Below are positions 37,729 through 44,542 of a stretch of DNA of 44,542 bases, in pieces. This DNA is from Rhizobiales bacterium 32-66-11. Its GTDB lineage: Bacteria; Pseudomonadota; Alphaproteobacteria; Rhizobiales; Xanthobacteraceae. The position numbers and the translations under genes are program-made. Position 1 is the first letter of the stretch; every line of letters begins with the position of its first letter. Under the pieces are notes generated by a model. It saw only the letters and a list, made by a program, of their open reading frames with translations. It did not search any database and was not told where the DNA came from. The DNA lies in NCBI GenBank assembly GCA_002304505.1, contig NCEH01000052.1, positions 1 through 44,542 on the forward strand, given 5' to 3'.

Positions 37729-38319
37729 ATGCGGGTGCGCGCGAAGATTTTCGGTATCGCGGTGGGGCTTCTGAGCCTTTCGGCTTTCTCCACCCTCGCC
37801 GAGGCCCAGCAGGTGCCGCCGGGCAGCTATCTGTATTCCTGCCAGAAGGCGAAGTTCGCCAACGGCATGCTCACGGCCTTCTGCCGCAACCAGCTCGGCG
37901 TTGCGGTGCCGGCGTTTCTCATGGTGGGAGGGTGCGTGCCGGGCTCCGACATCGCAAATTCCAATGGAACGCTCACCTGCCGGGTGAGAGGCGGCGGACC
38001 CGGCCCCGCGCCGGGACCTGGCTACAATCCAGGCTACAATCCCAGACCCGGCTATAATCCCGGTTACAATCCTGGACCCGGCTATAATCCTGGGCCGGGC
38101 TATAATCCCGGGCCCGGCTACAATGGCGGCGGCCGTGGGCCGGGGCCGGTGCCGCAGGGCTCTTATCTGGCCTCCTGCCGCGACGTGAACATGGCCGGCG
38201 GCACCCTGAATGCCCTCTGCCGGGATCAACGCGGACGGTGGCGCGAAACCAGCATCTTCCCAAGCCTGTGCCGGGGCCGCGACATCGCCAACATCAACGG
38301 GCAGTTCGCCTGCCGCTAG
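37729..38319 (+). CDS. Secreted protein with two CVNH (cyanovirin-like) domains joined by a PGYN repeat
   Basis: A 196-residue exported protein. Signal peptide about residues 1-26 (GIAVGLLSLSAFSTLAEAQ). Two CVNH-type domains follow, at about 29-85 and 141-196, each with the layout GSY-x3-C, LxAxC, a further Cys and DIANxNGxLxC-like ending (Cys38, 52, 69, 84 and Cys150, 164, 181, 195), suggesting two disulfides per domain. They are joined by about 37 residues of GPGYNPGYNP repeats. CVNH folds are carbohydrate-binding in cyanovirin-N, so a surface or secreted lectin is likely, but the ligand is unknown. ATG 37729 has GAGGG five bases upstream. A second double-CVNH gene lies just downstream. Confidence 0.8.
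   Translation: MRVRAKIFGIAVGLLSLSAFSTLAEAQQVPPGSYLYSCQKAKFANGMLTAFCRNQLGVAVPAFLMVGGCVPGSDIANSNGTLTCRVRGGGPGPAPGPGYNPGYNPRPGYNPGYNPGPGYNPGPGYNPGPGYNGGGRGPGPVPQGSYLASCRDVNMAGGTLNALCRDQRGRWRETSIFPSLCRGRDIANINGQFACR
38014..38124 (+). repeat. Coding minisatellite for the PGYN linker
   Basis: Alternating 18- and 12-bp units built on GGACCCGGCTATAATCCT and GGCTACAATCCC encode GPGYNP and GYNP blocks. About seven GYN triplets occur. Synonymous differences between units (TAT/TAC, CCA/CCC/CCT) show that the array is not freshly expanded. Confidence 0.85.
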
Positions 38320-38321
38320 AG

Positions 38322-38419
38322 CCTGATCCGATCAGGTTGAAACACCCTGGGCGGTGAATCCGTCTCTGAACATTCGTTAGAGACCGCGTGATCCGATCAG
38401 CTTGCGATGCAGGCTGATC
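38322..38419. repeat. Three consecutive stem-loops between the CVNH genes
   Basis: Stem 1: CCTGATC-C-GATCAGG (38322-38336). Stem 2: GTCTCT / AGAGAC (38362-38367, 38379-38384). Stem 3: GATCAGC / GCTGATC (38395-38401, 38413-38419). The string GATCCGATCAG occurs in both stem 1 and just before stem 3. It looks like a composite extragenic palindromic element, and could end transcription from the first CVNH gene. Confidence 0.65.
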
Positions 38420-38505
38420 GGCGCGTGCTCTCGCGCAGCCGCACCCTTGCGCCGGTCAGCGCGTCTTGGCGCCGGCCGGCCTGTGCTCTGGATGAGGACG
38501 CAAAC

Positions 38506-38979
38506 ATGCCGATGCTTGTGCGACTTTTCTCCGCCGCGATTCTGCTCGTCGTCATCGCGGCGGGGCCGGCCCTCGCGCAGGTTCGCCAGGGCAGCTATCT
38601 TGCCACCTGCACCAATGTGCGCGAAGAGGCCGGCTGGCTGAAGGCCACGTGCCAGAACGGGTATGGCGGCTGGGCCGAGGCCAGCACGGTGCCGGGCTGG
38701 TGCCCGCTCGGCAACGACATTGCGAACCAGAACGGAAGCCTGGTCTGCAAGAGCGCATCGGCCGGATTCGGCAGCCCCTCCGCCCCCACCAGCTATGGCG
38801 AAAAGATCCCTTATGGATCCTACATGGCCACCTGCCGCGACATCCGCATGGTGGCCGGCTGGCTGAAGGCCAGCTGCCAGGATTCGCGCGGCCGCTGGGT
38901 GGATGCCACCACGGCGGCGAGCTGGTGCAGCGCCGGGCGCGACATCGCCAATATGGATGGGCGCCTCACCTGCCGGTGA
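38506..38979 (+). CDS. Secreted double CVNH-domain protein
   Basis: A 157-residue paralogue of the preceding protein. The signal peptide is MPMLVRLFSAAILLVVIAAG with cleavage after ALA-Q (about 25). Two CVNH-type domains occupy about 28-82 and 102-157 with cysteines 35, 49, 66, 81 and 110, 124, 141, 156, and the repeated texts GWLKATCQ / GWLKASCQ and DIANQNGSLVC / DIANMDGRLTC. The linker is short (SAGFGSPSAPTSYGEK) and lacks PGYN repeats. ATG 38506 has GAGGA nine bases upstream; ATG 38512 is possible. Both CVNH genes are on the plus strand and separated by a hairpin array, so each may have its own promoter. Confidence 0.8.
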   Translation: MPMLVRLFSAAILLVVIAAGPALAQVRQGSYLATCTNVREEAGWLKATCQNGYGGWAEASTVPGWCPLGNDIANQNGSLVCKSASAGFGSPSAPTSYGEKIPYGSYMATCRDIRMVAGWLKASCQDSRGRWVDATTAASWCSAGRDIANMDGRLTCR

Positions 38980-39003
38980 GCTTACGTCCATCCCCCGCGC
39001 TCC

Positions 39004-39054
39004 AGAGCGCGATCCGCCCTTATTGAATCACCCAAGGCGATTCAATCCGGCTCT
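39004..39054. repeat. Palindromic element between convergent genes
   Basis: TTGAATC (39023-39029) pairs with GATTCAA (39039-39045); an outer AGAGC / GCTCT pair closes the element. It overlaps the stop codon of the leftward gene and lies 25 bases after the CVNH gene, so it can serve both as a 3' hairpin. Confidence 0.6.
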
Positions 39055-39397
39055 AACGGCAGACGATGCTCCGATAGGTGTCGTCCGCCCTGCGCACGCC
39101 CTCGCAGGTGCGGGTGCCCGCCGGCAGGACGAACGCGGCGGTCCGGCTGACACTTTTGTAGCGGCAGACCAGGGTGGCGGGACGCTCGTTCTTGTCGAGG
39201 TCCGCCCACACATCGGTGGACCCGCGCCCGTCCGGGCGCAGGTCCACCATATCCGAGGGCGGCCCGTCGAACACGGACACCCGTTCCAGCGGATGACCGT
39301 CCAGGGATGCGGGGCATTCCACGGCGGCCCAAGCGGCGGCGGAACCGATCAGGACACCGACGCACAGCCCGAGACATGATGCAGCCGCGCGGAGCAT
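39053..39397 (-). CDS. Small exported protein, STY0301-like
   Basis: A 114-residue protein with a signal peptide (SCLGLCVGVLIGSAAAWAA, cleavage near residue 25). The mature part has the layout CPASL...VFDGPPSD...LVCRYKS...LPAGTRTCEG...IVC with four cysteines, resembling small periplasmic proteins of the STY0301 type, whose function is unknown. The start ATG at 39397 has no clear ribosome site; the stop of ilvD is 13 bases upstream, so it may be expressed from the ilvD transcript. Family assignment is tentative. Confidence 0.65.
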   Translation of the reverse strand: MLRAAASCLGLCVGVLIGSAAAWAAVECPASLDGHPLERVSVFDGPPSDMVDLRPDGRGSTDVWADLDKNERPATLVCRYKSVSRTAAFVLPAGTRTCEGVRRADDTYRSIVCR

Positions 39398-39410
39398 GGC
39401 GCGCCGCCGC

Positions 39411-41267
39411 TCAGCGCTTCAGGCTCTTCACGTCGCGCACCGCGCCGCGCGCGGCGGAGGTGGTGAGCGCCGCATAGGCCTGGAGCGCCTGGGAAACGAC
39501 GCGGGTGCGCGCCGCCGGCTTCCAGGCGGCATCGCCTTTGGCCTCCATGGCGGCGCGGCGATGGGCAAGCACCTCGTCGGAGACCGCAAGATGGATGCGG
39601 CGGTTGGGGATATCGATCTCGATGGTATCCCCTTCCTCGACGAGGCCAATGGCGCCGCCCTCGGCCGCTTCCGGCGAGACATGGCCGATGGAGAGGCCCG
39701 AGGACCCGCCCGAGAAGCGCCCGTCGGTGACCAGCGCGCACACCTTCCCGAGGCCCTTCGACTTCAGATAGGACGTCGGATAAAGCATTTCCTGCATGCC
39801 CGGCCCACCGCGCGGGCCCTCATAGCGGATCAGCACGATATCGCCGGCCACCACCTTGCCATTGGCGAGAATGGCTTCCACCGCCGCGTCCTGGCTCTCG
39901 AAGATACGCGCCGGGCCGGAGAAGGTGAGCGAGGCGGCATCCACACCGGCCGTCTTCACGATGCAGCCCTCTTCCGCGATGTTGCCATACAGCACCGCAA
40001 GGCCGCCATCCTTGGAATAGGCGTGGTCGAAATTGCGGATCACGCCCTTTTCCCGGTCGATGTCCAGGTCGTCCCAGCGCCGCGACTGGCTGAAGGCCAC
40101 CTGCGTCGGCACGCCGCCGGGCGCCGCGCGATAGAAGGTCTGCACGCTCTCCGAGCTGGTGCGCATCACGTCCCAGCGGTCCAGGGCATCGCCCAGGGTC
40201 GGGGCATGCACCGTCGCCTGGTCGGCGTGGATCAGGCCGGCGCGATCCAGTTCGCCGAGAATGGCCATGATGCCGCCCGCGCGGTGCACGTCCTCCACAT
40301 GGATATTTGCGACCGCCGGGGCCACCTTGCACAGCACCGGAACGCCGCGGGAGAGGCGGTCGATGTCGGCCATGGTGAAGGGCACCTCGCCTTCATTGGC
40401 GGCGGCGAGCAGATGCAGCACCGTATTGGTGGAACCGCCCATGGAGATGTCCAGCGTCATGGCGTTTTCGAACGCCTTGAAGGTGGCGATGTTGCGCGGC
40501 AGGACGCTGGCGTCCTCCTGCTCGTAATAGCGGCGCGCAAGATCCACCACGAGATGGCCGGCTTCCACGAACAGACGCTCGCGGTCGGAATGGGTGGCGA
40601 GCACGGAGCCGTTGCCCGGCAGCGCCAGGCCCAGCGCTTCGGTGAGGCAATTCATGGAATTGGCCGTGAACATGCCCGAGCAGGAGCCGCAGGTGGGGCA
40701 CGCGGAGCGCTCCATCACCTTCACGTCCTCGTCGGAGACGCGGCTGTCGGCGGCGTAGACCATCGCGTCGATGAGGTCGACCGACTTCTTCTCGCCGTTG
40801 GAGAGGATCACCTTGCCGGCTTCCATGGGGCCGCCGGAGACGAACACCACGGGGATGTTGAGCCGCATGGCGGCCATCAGCATGCCCGGGGTGATCTTGT
40901 CGCAATTGGAGATGCAGACCATGGCATCCGCGCAATGGGCGTTCACCATGTATTCCACGCTGTCGGCGATGATCTCGCGCGAGGGCAGCGAATAGAGCAT
41001 GCCGTCATGGCCCATGGCGATGCCGTCATCCACCGCGATGGTGTTGAATTCCTTGGCGACGCCGCCGGCCTTCTCGATCTCGCGCGCCACCAGCTGGCCG
41101 AGGTCCTTCAGATGAACGTGGCCGGGCACGAACTGGGTGAAGGAATTCACCACCGCGATGATAGGCTTGCCGAAGTCGCCGTCCTTCATGCCGGTGGCGC
41201 GCCAGAGGCCCCGAGCGCCGGCCATGTTGCGGCCGTGGGTGGAGGTGCGGGAACGATAGGCAGGCAT
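39411..41267 (-). CDS. ilvD: Dihydroxy-acid dehydratase
   Basis: A 618-residue iron-sulfur enzyme of valine, leucine and isoleucine synthesis (third common step). It is the E. coli-like short form: [16 protein letters not shown] (39-54), the cluster cysteine segment NCDKITPGM (121-129) and [19 protein letters not shown] (190-208) are all present, as is [15 protein letters not shown] near the C-terminus. ATG 41267 has AGAGGA just upstream; a possible weak promoter with a TATAAA box lies around 41288-41320 on the minus strand. No other ilv genes are near. Confidence 0.97.
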   Translation of the reverse strand: MPAYRSRTSTHGRNMAGARGLWRATGMKDGDFGKPIIAVVNSFTQFVPGHVHLKDLGQLVAREIEKAGGVAKEFNTIAVDDGIAMGHDGMLYSLPSREIIADSVEYMVNAHCADAMVCISNCDKITPGMLMAAMRLNIPVVFVSGGPMEAGKVILSNGEKKSVDLIDAMVYAADSRVSDEDVKVMERSACPTCGSCSGMFTANSMNCLTEALGLALPGNGSVLATHSDRERLFVEAGHLVVDLARRYYEQEDASVLPRNIATFKAFENAMTLDISMGGSTNTVLHLLAAANEGEVPFTMADIDRLSRGVPVLCKVAPAVANIHVEDVHRAGGIMAILGELDRAGLIHADQATVHAPTLGDALDRWDVMRTSSESVQTFYRAAPGGVPTQVAFSQSRRWDDLDIDREKGVIRNFDHAYSKDGGLAVLYGNIAEEGCIVKTAGVDAASLTFSGPARIFESQDAAVEAILANGKVVAGDIVLIRYEGPRGGPGMQEMLYPTSYLKSKGLGKVCALVTDGRFSGGSSGLSIGHVSPEAAEGGAIGLVEEGDTIEIDIPNRRIHLAVSDEVLAHRRAAMEAKGDAAWKPAARTRVVSQALQAYAALTTSAARGAVRDVKSLKR

Positions 41268-41377
41268 GTCCTCTTACCTTTTATATTCGCGTCAGGGGTG
41301 TCCTGCGCAACATTGTGACCGCTCTCTTAGAGCGAATTTAGGCTGAACGGAATTCTTTCGGCGCGAGGGCTGCCCGC

Positions 41378-41566
41378 AGCACCAGCGACAAGATCAAGGG
41401 CACCACCAACGAAGCCATCGGCAATGCCAAGCAGGGCATCGGCAAGACGGTCGGCAACGATCGTCTCCAGGCTGAAGGCAAGGTGCAGGAAATCAAGGGC
41501 GAAGGCCAGCAGGCGATGGGCAAGGCCAAGGATGCGGTGAAGGACACCGTCAACCGCAACCTGTGA
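41378..41566 (+). pseudogene. CsbD-family stress protein without a start codon
   Basis: The 62-codon frame reads [20 protein letters not shown] and on to [20 protein letters not shown], the typical small, hydrophilic CsbD-like protein linked to general stress. Normal members begin with Met directly before this text. Here the preceding codon is CGC, and back to an in-frame TAG at 41339-41341 there is no ATG, GTG or TTG. The sequence before it (GCGAATTTAGGCTGAACGG) looks like extragenic repeat material. The gene has therefore lost its 5' end, by deletion or rearrangement, unless a rare start codon is used. Two hairpins and a terminator follow. Confidence 0.8.
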
Positions 41567-41584
41567 GTCTCCCAATTGGTAACG

Positions 41585-41693
41585 CGCGGCCGGGCGATTC
41601 CGTATCGCCCGGCCGCGTGCCGTTCAAGCTGTTGAACGGGCCCTACCCGCTATGCGCCCGAAATGCGGTAGCCGCCCCTCCGGGCGGCTTTTT
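41585..41693 (+). ncRNA. Candidate structured small RNA (hairpin chain with terminator)
   Basis: Within 109 bases there are a 14-bp perfect stem CGCGGCCGGGCGAT / ATCGCCCGGCCGCG (41585-41598, 41604-41617), an 8-bp perfect stem CCGTTCAA-GCTG-TTGAACGG (41620-41639), an imperfect CTACCCGC / GCGGTAG pair (about 41643-41671), and the final terminator hairpin with a U-run. This is denser structure than a simple gene end needs. It may be an independent small RNA or the tandem 3' hairpins of the csbD transcript. Confidence 0.45.
41671..41693 (+). terminator. Intrinsic terminator
   Basis: GCCGCCC-CTCC-GGGCGGC followed by TTTTT: a textbook rho-independent terminator on the plus strand. It ends any transcript from the csbD remnant or the candidate small RNA, and separates them from yggT. 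Confidence 0.9.
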
Positions 41694-41838
41694 GGCGATA
41701 TGGCCATGGCCCCGCACCGCATCCCACCATGCGCCACAAACGCGCTATTGACCGTCCGGCAGACGGAACGCCCTGTTCAAGCGGCGCCGGCTTGGCTATT
41801 TCTCCCCTGAACCTGCCGCCGCGAGGAATTGTCCCAAG

Positions 41839-42129
41839 ATGCGCGCCCTTCTCGACGTGATCCTGATTGTTCTGCAACTCTACACCTGGGTGCTCATCAT
41901 CGCCGCGGTGCTGTCCTGGCTGCTCGCCTTCAATGTGGTGAACGCCTACAATCCGGTGGTCCGCACCATCGGCGAGTTCATCTACCGCATCACCGAGCCG
42001 GTTCTGGCGCCGCTGCGCAGCATCCTGCCCTCGCTGGGCGGGCTCGATCTTTCGCCCATGGTGCTCATCCTCATCATCTTCTTTATCGAGCGGGTGATCG
42101 GGCTCTACATCTATCCTTACGTCTTCTGA
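41839..42129 (+). CDS. YggT-family membrane protein
   Basis: A 96-residue inner-membrane protein of the YggT/YlmG family (PF02325), with two membrane segments, ILIVLQLYTWVLIIAAVLSW (about 9-28) and SPMVLILIIFFIERVIGLYI (about 72-91). The family signature between them, NPVVRTIGEFIYRITEPVLA, is intact. Relatives are linked to cell division and osmotic stress, but the function is unclear. ATG 41839 has GAGGAA upstream. The DUF167 gene follows five bases after its stop, a widespread pairing. Confidence 0.92.
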   Translation: MRALLDVILIVLQLYTWVLIIAAVLSWLLAFNVVNAYNPVVRTIGEFIYRITEPVLAPLRSILPSLGGLDLSPMVLILIIFFIERVIGLYIYPYVF

Positions 42130-42134
42130 CGGCC

Positions 42135-42449
42135 GTGGCCTTCTTCCAGGCCCATCCCGGCGGGCTGGACGTGAGCGTGCGTGCGACGCCAAAGGGCGGC
42201 CGCGATGCGCTGGATGGGGTCGTGGCCCTGTCCGACGGGCGCGAGGTGCTGAAGATTCGCGTGCGCGCCGCTCCCGAGGATGGGGCAGCGACCGAAGCCG
42301 TGGCGCGGGTGCTGGCGAAGGCGGCCGGAGTCGCCGCCTCGCGGGTCGCGCTGGTGTCGGGCGCCACCGCGCGACTGAAAGTGTTCCGCATCACCGGCGA
42401 TGCGGCCACCCTTGAGGCGGCGCTGGTGCGCGCCGTCTCGGAAGGCTGA
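42135..42449 (+). CDS. DUF167 (YggU-type) family protein
   Basis: A 104-residue protein of the DUF167 family, of unknown role. Family features are the strand LDVSVRATPKGGRDALDG, KIRVRAAPEDGAATEAVARV and VALVSGATARLKVFRITG. The start is GTG at 42135, five bases after the yggT stop. A longer frame from 41829 overlaps yggT and is not real. It ends three bases from the convergent cupin gene, with no terminator visible between them. Confidence 0.9.
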   Translation: MAFFQAHPGGLDVSVRATPKGGRDALDGVVALSDGREVLKIRVRAAPEDGAATEAVARVLAKAAGVAASRVALVSGATARLKVFRITGDAATLEAALVRAVSEG

Positions 42450-42452
42450 GCC

Positions 42453-42803
42453 TTACGCCGCCACGAAATCCGCGCGCATGGGCGTGAACACGTCGATCAA
42501 CACGCCGGGCTCGATGCAGATGGCGGAATGGTGCACGTCCGACGGCACATAGAAGCTGTCGCCGGCGGAGAGCCGTGCGGTGCGGCCGTCGATGGTGATT
42601 TCGAAGACGCCGCTTTCCACGCTCGTCACCTGCACATGGGGATGGCTGTGCGGCACCCCGCCCGGGCCGGGCTTGGTGAAGATCACCCGCACCACCATGA
42701 TCTCGTCATTATAGGTGAGGATCTGGCGCTGGACGATGTCGTCCACCACCTCGACCGGAACCTGTGCGGCGAAGGCGAACACCGCCCCCTTTTCCTGCGA
42801 CAT
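42453..42803 (-). CDS. Single-domain cupin protein, KdgF-like
   Basis: A 116-residue cupin. The metal-binding motifs are GGVPHSHPHVQVTSVESG (His52, His54 and a later Gln/Glu) and FYVPSDVHH (His91-His92). The closest type I recognise is KdgF, which linearises unsaturated uronates from pectin or alginate; other small cupins cannot be ruled out. ATG 42803 has AAGGAGCG upstream on the minus strand. Its leader holds a LacI-type palindrome at 42867-42878. The GntR/FadR-type regulator and SDR gene beyond fit a small sugar-acid locus. Confidence 0.82.
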   Translation of the reverse strand: MSQEKGAVFAFAAQVPVEVVDDIVQRQILTYNDEIMVVRVIFTKPGPGGVPHSHPHVQVTSVESGVFEITIDGRTARLSAGDSFYVPSDVHHSAICIEPGVLIDVFTPMRADFVAA

Positions 42804-42866
42804 GATACGCTCCTTCCGGACCGGAGCCGTGGAACGCGCGGCTCCATTCCCATTCCGTCAATGGCT

Positions 42867-42878
42867 TAAAACGTTTTA
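42867..42878. promoter_or_regulatory. Possible LacI-type operator upstream of the cupin gene
   Basis: TAAAACGTTTTA is a perfect 12-bp palindrome with a central CG, the hallmark of LacI/GalR-family sites. It lies 64 bases before the cupin start. No LacI gene is present in the window. Confidence 0.5.
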
Positions 42879-43045
42879 GCGCGCCGGCCCGCCGCCATCC
42901 ACCGGCCGCGCGACGTCATGCACATGATTGGCGGTGTCCGGGCCACGCTGTGGCCCGCGCCAGGCGCGAGGCCGCGCGCTGCGCCTTCCTTGCGGCCGTC
43001 TCTCGTCCTTCCAGAACGCCCGTGCAGCCCTGCGGTGTCGGTGTG

Positions 43046-43073
43046 TTGACATGATGATATGCTAATATATTAG
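43046..43073 (+). promoter_or_regulatory. gntR promoter with overlapping 12-bp palindrome
   Basis: TTGACA at 43046-43051 is a consensus -35. The -10 is probably TATTAG (43068-43073, 16-base spacer) or TATATT. The perfect palindrome CTAATATATTAG at 43062-43073 covers it and stands out as AT-rich in GC-rich DNA; it is a likely operator for the GntR-type regulator. Confidence 0.55.
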
Positions 43074-43140
43074 TGAATAAAATACGGCCCCGGATCAACC
43101 TCCAGGAAAGCCGCCGCAACGTTTCGGGAAGGACGCAAAA

Positions 43141-43983
43141 GTGGCCACGGCGCGCGGCACGACGCGGATGAGAATCGCCAGCCCGAGCAAAAGCGTACGG
43201 GCGATCCCCGCCTCCGCGCGCATCCATGGCGTGCTGCGCGAACAGATCGTCGGCATGGAGATTCCTCCCGGCGCGCTGCTCCAGGAAAAGCAGATCGCGC
43301 TTGCCTGCGGGGTCAGCCGCACACCGGTGCGCGAGGCGCTGCTGAAGCTGGCGGACGAGCGGCTGGTGGATATCTTTCCCCAGTACGGCACCTTCGTTTC
43401 GCGCATCTCCATTCCCGCCATGCGTGACGCCATGATGATCCGCGAGGCGCTGGAGCGGGCTGCCGTGCGGGCGGCCGCCACCTACGCCGGAGGCGGGGAT
43501 ATCGCTGCCCTGCGGGGTCTGCTGGTGGAGCAGCATGCGCTGCACGAAGCGGGCCGCCTCGCAGCCTTCCACGCGGCGGACGAAGTGTTCCACCAGACGA
43601 TTTCGGAGATCGCGGGCCATCCCAATCTGTGGCGCGTCGTGCGGCAAGAGAAGGCCCATGTGGACCGGTGCCGCATCCTCTCCCTGCCCCAGCCGGGGCG
43701 GCGGGCCATGGTCTTGTCCGACCATGGCGCCATCGTCGACGCCATCGCCTGCGGCGATCCCGACGCGGCGGAAAAGACGATGCTCGACCACCTCGGCAAG
43801 GTGCTGCCTTCGGTGGCCGCGCTGGTGCAGGCCTATCCCACCTATTTCGAGGAATCGCCCCTTTCCCCGGAGCCACCGCCCGCGCCGAACGAGCCCGAGC
43901 CGCAGTTGCATTGCGACCAGAACCCGCCGGAGCCCGCGGCGCGCCGGGGCAAGGCGGTGGCAGCCAAGAAAAGCGCCTCATAG
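43141..43983 (+). CDS. GntR-family (FadR subfamily) transcription regulator
   Basis: A 280-residue regulator with a GntR winged helix at about residues 22-92 (IHGVLREQIVGMEIPPGALL, CGVSRTPVREALLKLADERL) and an FCD ligand domain at about 98-225, with the metal/ligand histidines in ADEVFHQTISEIAGHPNL, LSDHGAIVDAI and MLDHLGKVL. The C-terminal 50 residues are a Pro/Glu-rich tail ending in a basic stretch (RRGKAVAAKKSAS), longer than usual. Start is GTG 43141 with GGAAGGA upstream. FCD regulators often respond to sugar acids or other organic acids. It is divergent from the cupin gene and co-directional with the SDR gene 101 bases downstream. Confidence 0.9.
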   Translation: MATARGTTRMRIASPSKSVRAIPASARIHGVLREQIVGMEIPPGALLQEKQIALACGVSRTPVREALLKLADERLVDIFPQYGTFVSRISIPAMRDAMMIREALERAAVRAAATYAGGGDIAALRGLLVEQHALHEAGRLAAFHAADEVFHQTISEIAGHPNLWRVVRQEKAHVDRCRILSLPQPGRRAMVLSDHGAIVDAIACGDPDAAEKTMLDHLGKVLPSVAALVQAYPTYFEESPLSPEPPPAPNEPEPQLHCDQNPPEPAARRGKAVAAKKSAS

Positions 43984-44084
43984 CCCATGAGGCGCGCCCC
44001 GCTTCACCCGAACTGCCTGTTTCACTTGCCGTCTCACGTCCCGGCGCGCCAGCGTTCGCCGGCCCCTCCCCTCAGGAGCTTTTC

Positions 44085-44542
44085 ATGACAGCGACCCAGC
44101 TTGCCCTCCCCGTCTTCCCCGATCTCAAGGGCAAGGCGGTGCTCATCACCGGCGCCAGCACCGGGCTCGGCGCCGCCGCCGCCGAGGGCTTCGGCCGCAG
44201 CGGCGCGCGCGTCGCGGTGCATTACAACGCCAGCCGCGACAAAGCCGAACAGGTGGCGGAGCGCGTGCGCGTGGCCGGCGGCGAAGCCGTGCTGGTGGGC
44301 GGTGACCTCACCCGCCGCGAGGCGCCCGCCGCCATCCTCGCCGCGACGCTGGAGGCATTCGGCGGCCTGGACGTGCTGGTGAACAATGCCGGCGGCCTCG
44401 TGAAGCGCGTGCCGATCGGCGAATATAGCGACGCGCTTTATGACGCCGTGCTCGATCTCAACGTGCGGCACGTGGTGGCGTTCATGCACCAGGCGGTGCC
44501 GCTGATGCTCGCCCAGGGGCGCGGCGGGGCGATCATCAATGT
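44085..44542 (+). CDS. Short-chain dehydrogenase/reductase, N-terminal part (cut by window end)
   Basis: The 152 visible residues are the N-terminal half of a classical SDR oxidoreductase: nucleotide-binding TGASTGLGAAAAEGFG near residue 22, Asn-containing strand LVNNAGG, and AVHYNASRDKAEQVAERV. The catalytic Ser-Tyr-Lys lies beyond the window. ATG 44085 has AGGAGC eight bases upstream. With the cupin and FCD-type regulator it may act on a sugar or sugar acid, for instance like KduD-type enzymes, but substrate cannot be told from this half. Confidence 0.88.
   Translation, partial: MTATQLALPVFPDLKGKAVLITGASTGLGAAAAEGFGRSGARVAVHYNASRDKAEQVAERVRVAGGEAVLVGGDLTRREAPAAILAATLEAFGGLDVLVNNAGGLVKRVPIGEYSDALYDAVLDLNVRHVVAFMHQAVPLMLAQGRGGAIIN

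Noticed and set aside
39396..41318. 640-codon plus-strand frame opposite ilvD
   Set aside because: Antisense shadow of ilvD, which is an unmistakable full-length enzyme.
41327..41575. 82-codon minus-strand frame opposite the csbD remnant
   Set aside because: It is the antisense of the conserved CsbD coding text and matches no family I know.

Overview
The window is high-GC, gene-dense chromosomal DNA from an alphaproteobacterium of the order Hyphomicrobiales, most likely Xanthobacteraceae-like (Xanthobacter, Azorhizobium or Ancylobacter type). This rests on gene order and protein types: divL / tsaE-amgK / murU / addB / addA / trxA, ubiE-ubiB-coaBC-dut, rnd-lptC-lptA-lptB-rpoN, a mutM-echA pair, and extragenic palindromic repeats of a Rhizobiales kind. 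The genus is an inference; no rRNA or other decisive marker is present.

Layout. 1-977: remains of an integrated element (3' ends of a carbohydrate porin and an exonuclease III gene, a decayed integrase) against a tRNA-Leu(CAG) gene. 1.1-4.4 kb, minus strand: echA, mutM, rmuC. 4.4-7.3 kb, plus strand: def, a frameshifted fmt, truA and a small unknown gene. 7.3-8.8 kb: a MarR regulator and an EamA exporter with a shared promoter/operator. 8.9-28.4 kb: a long run of minus-strand genes, in transcription order ubiE, ubiB, coaBC, dut, an Rrf2 regulator, cysK, (a 162-bp MITE-like element), divL, tsaE-amgK, murU, mltB-like transglycosylase, addB, addA, trxA. 28.5-32.5 kb: a small unknown gene and a transporter-linked hybrid histidine kinase. 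32.7-37.4 kb: rnd-lptC-lptA-lptB and a frameshifted rpoN. 37.7-39.4 kb: two secreted double-CVNH-domain proteins and a small exported protein. 39.4-41.3 kb: ilvD. 41.4-41.7 kb: a csbD remnant without a start codon, followed by a chain of hairpins ending in an intrinsic terminator. 41.8-44.5 kb: yggT, a DUF167 gene, a cupin, a GntR/FadR-type regulator and the start of an SDR gene cut by the window end.

The main themes are housekeeping: DNA repair (mutM, addAB, rmuC), protein start-site processing (def, fmt), tRNA modification (truA, tsaE), cell-wall recycling (amgK, murU, transglycosylase), ubiquinone and CoA synthesis, cysteine synthesis, and LPS transport. divL belongs to the alphaproteobacterial cell-cycle circuit.

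No wholly new defence or biosynthetic system is visible. The most notable points are: fmt and rpoN each carry an internal deletion with a frameshift although both flanks are well conserved (the rpoN junction is centred on a perfect palindrome); a MITE-like element whose TCA target duplication coincides with the cysK stop codon; a candidate structured small RNA after the csbD remnant; two promoters placed for leaderless transcription; the double-CVNH secreted protein pair; 12-18-bp minisatellites in or beside several genes; and a split of the usual mutM/ubiE neighbourhood that suggests an inversion.
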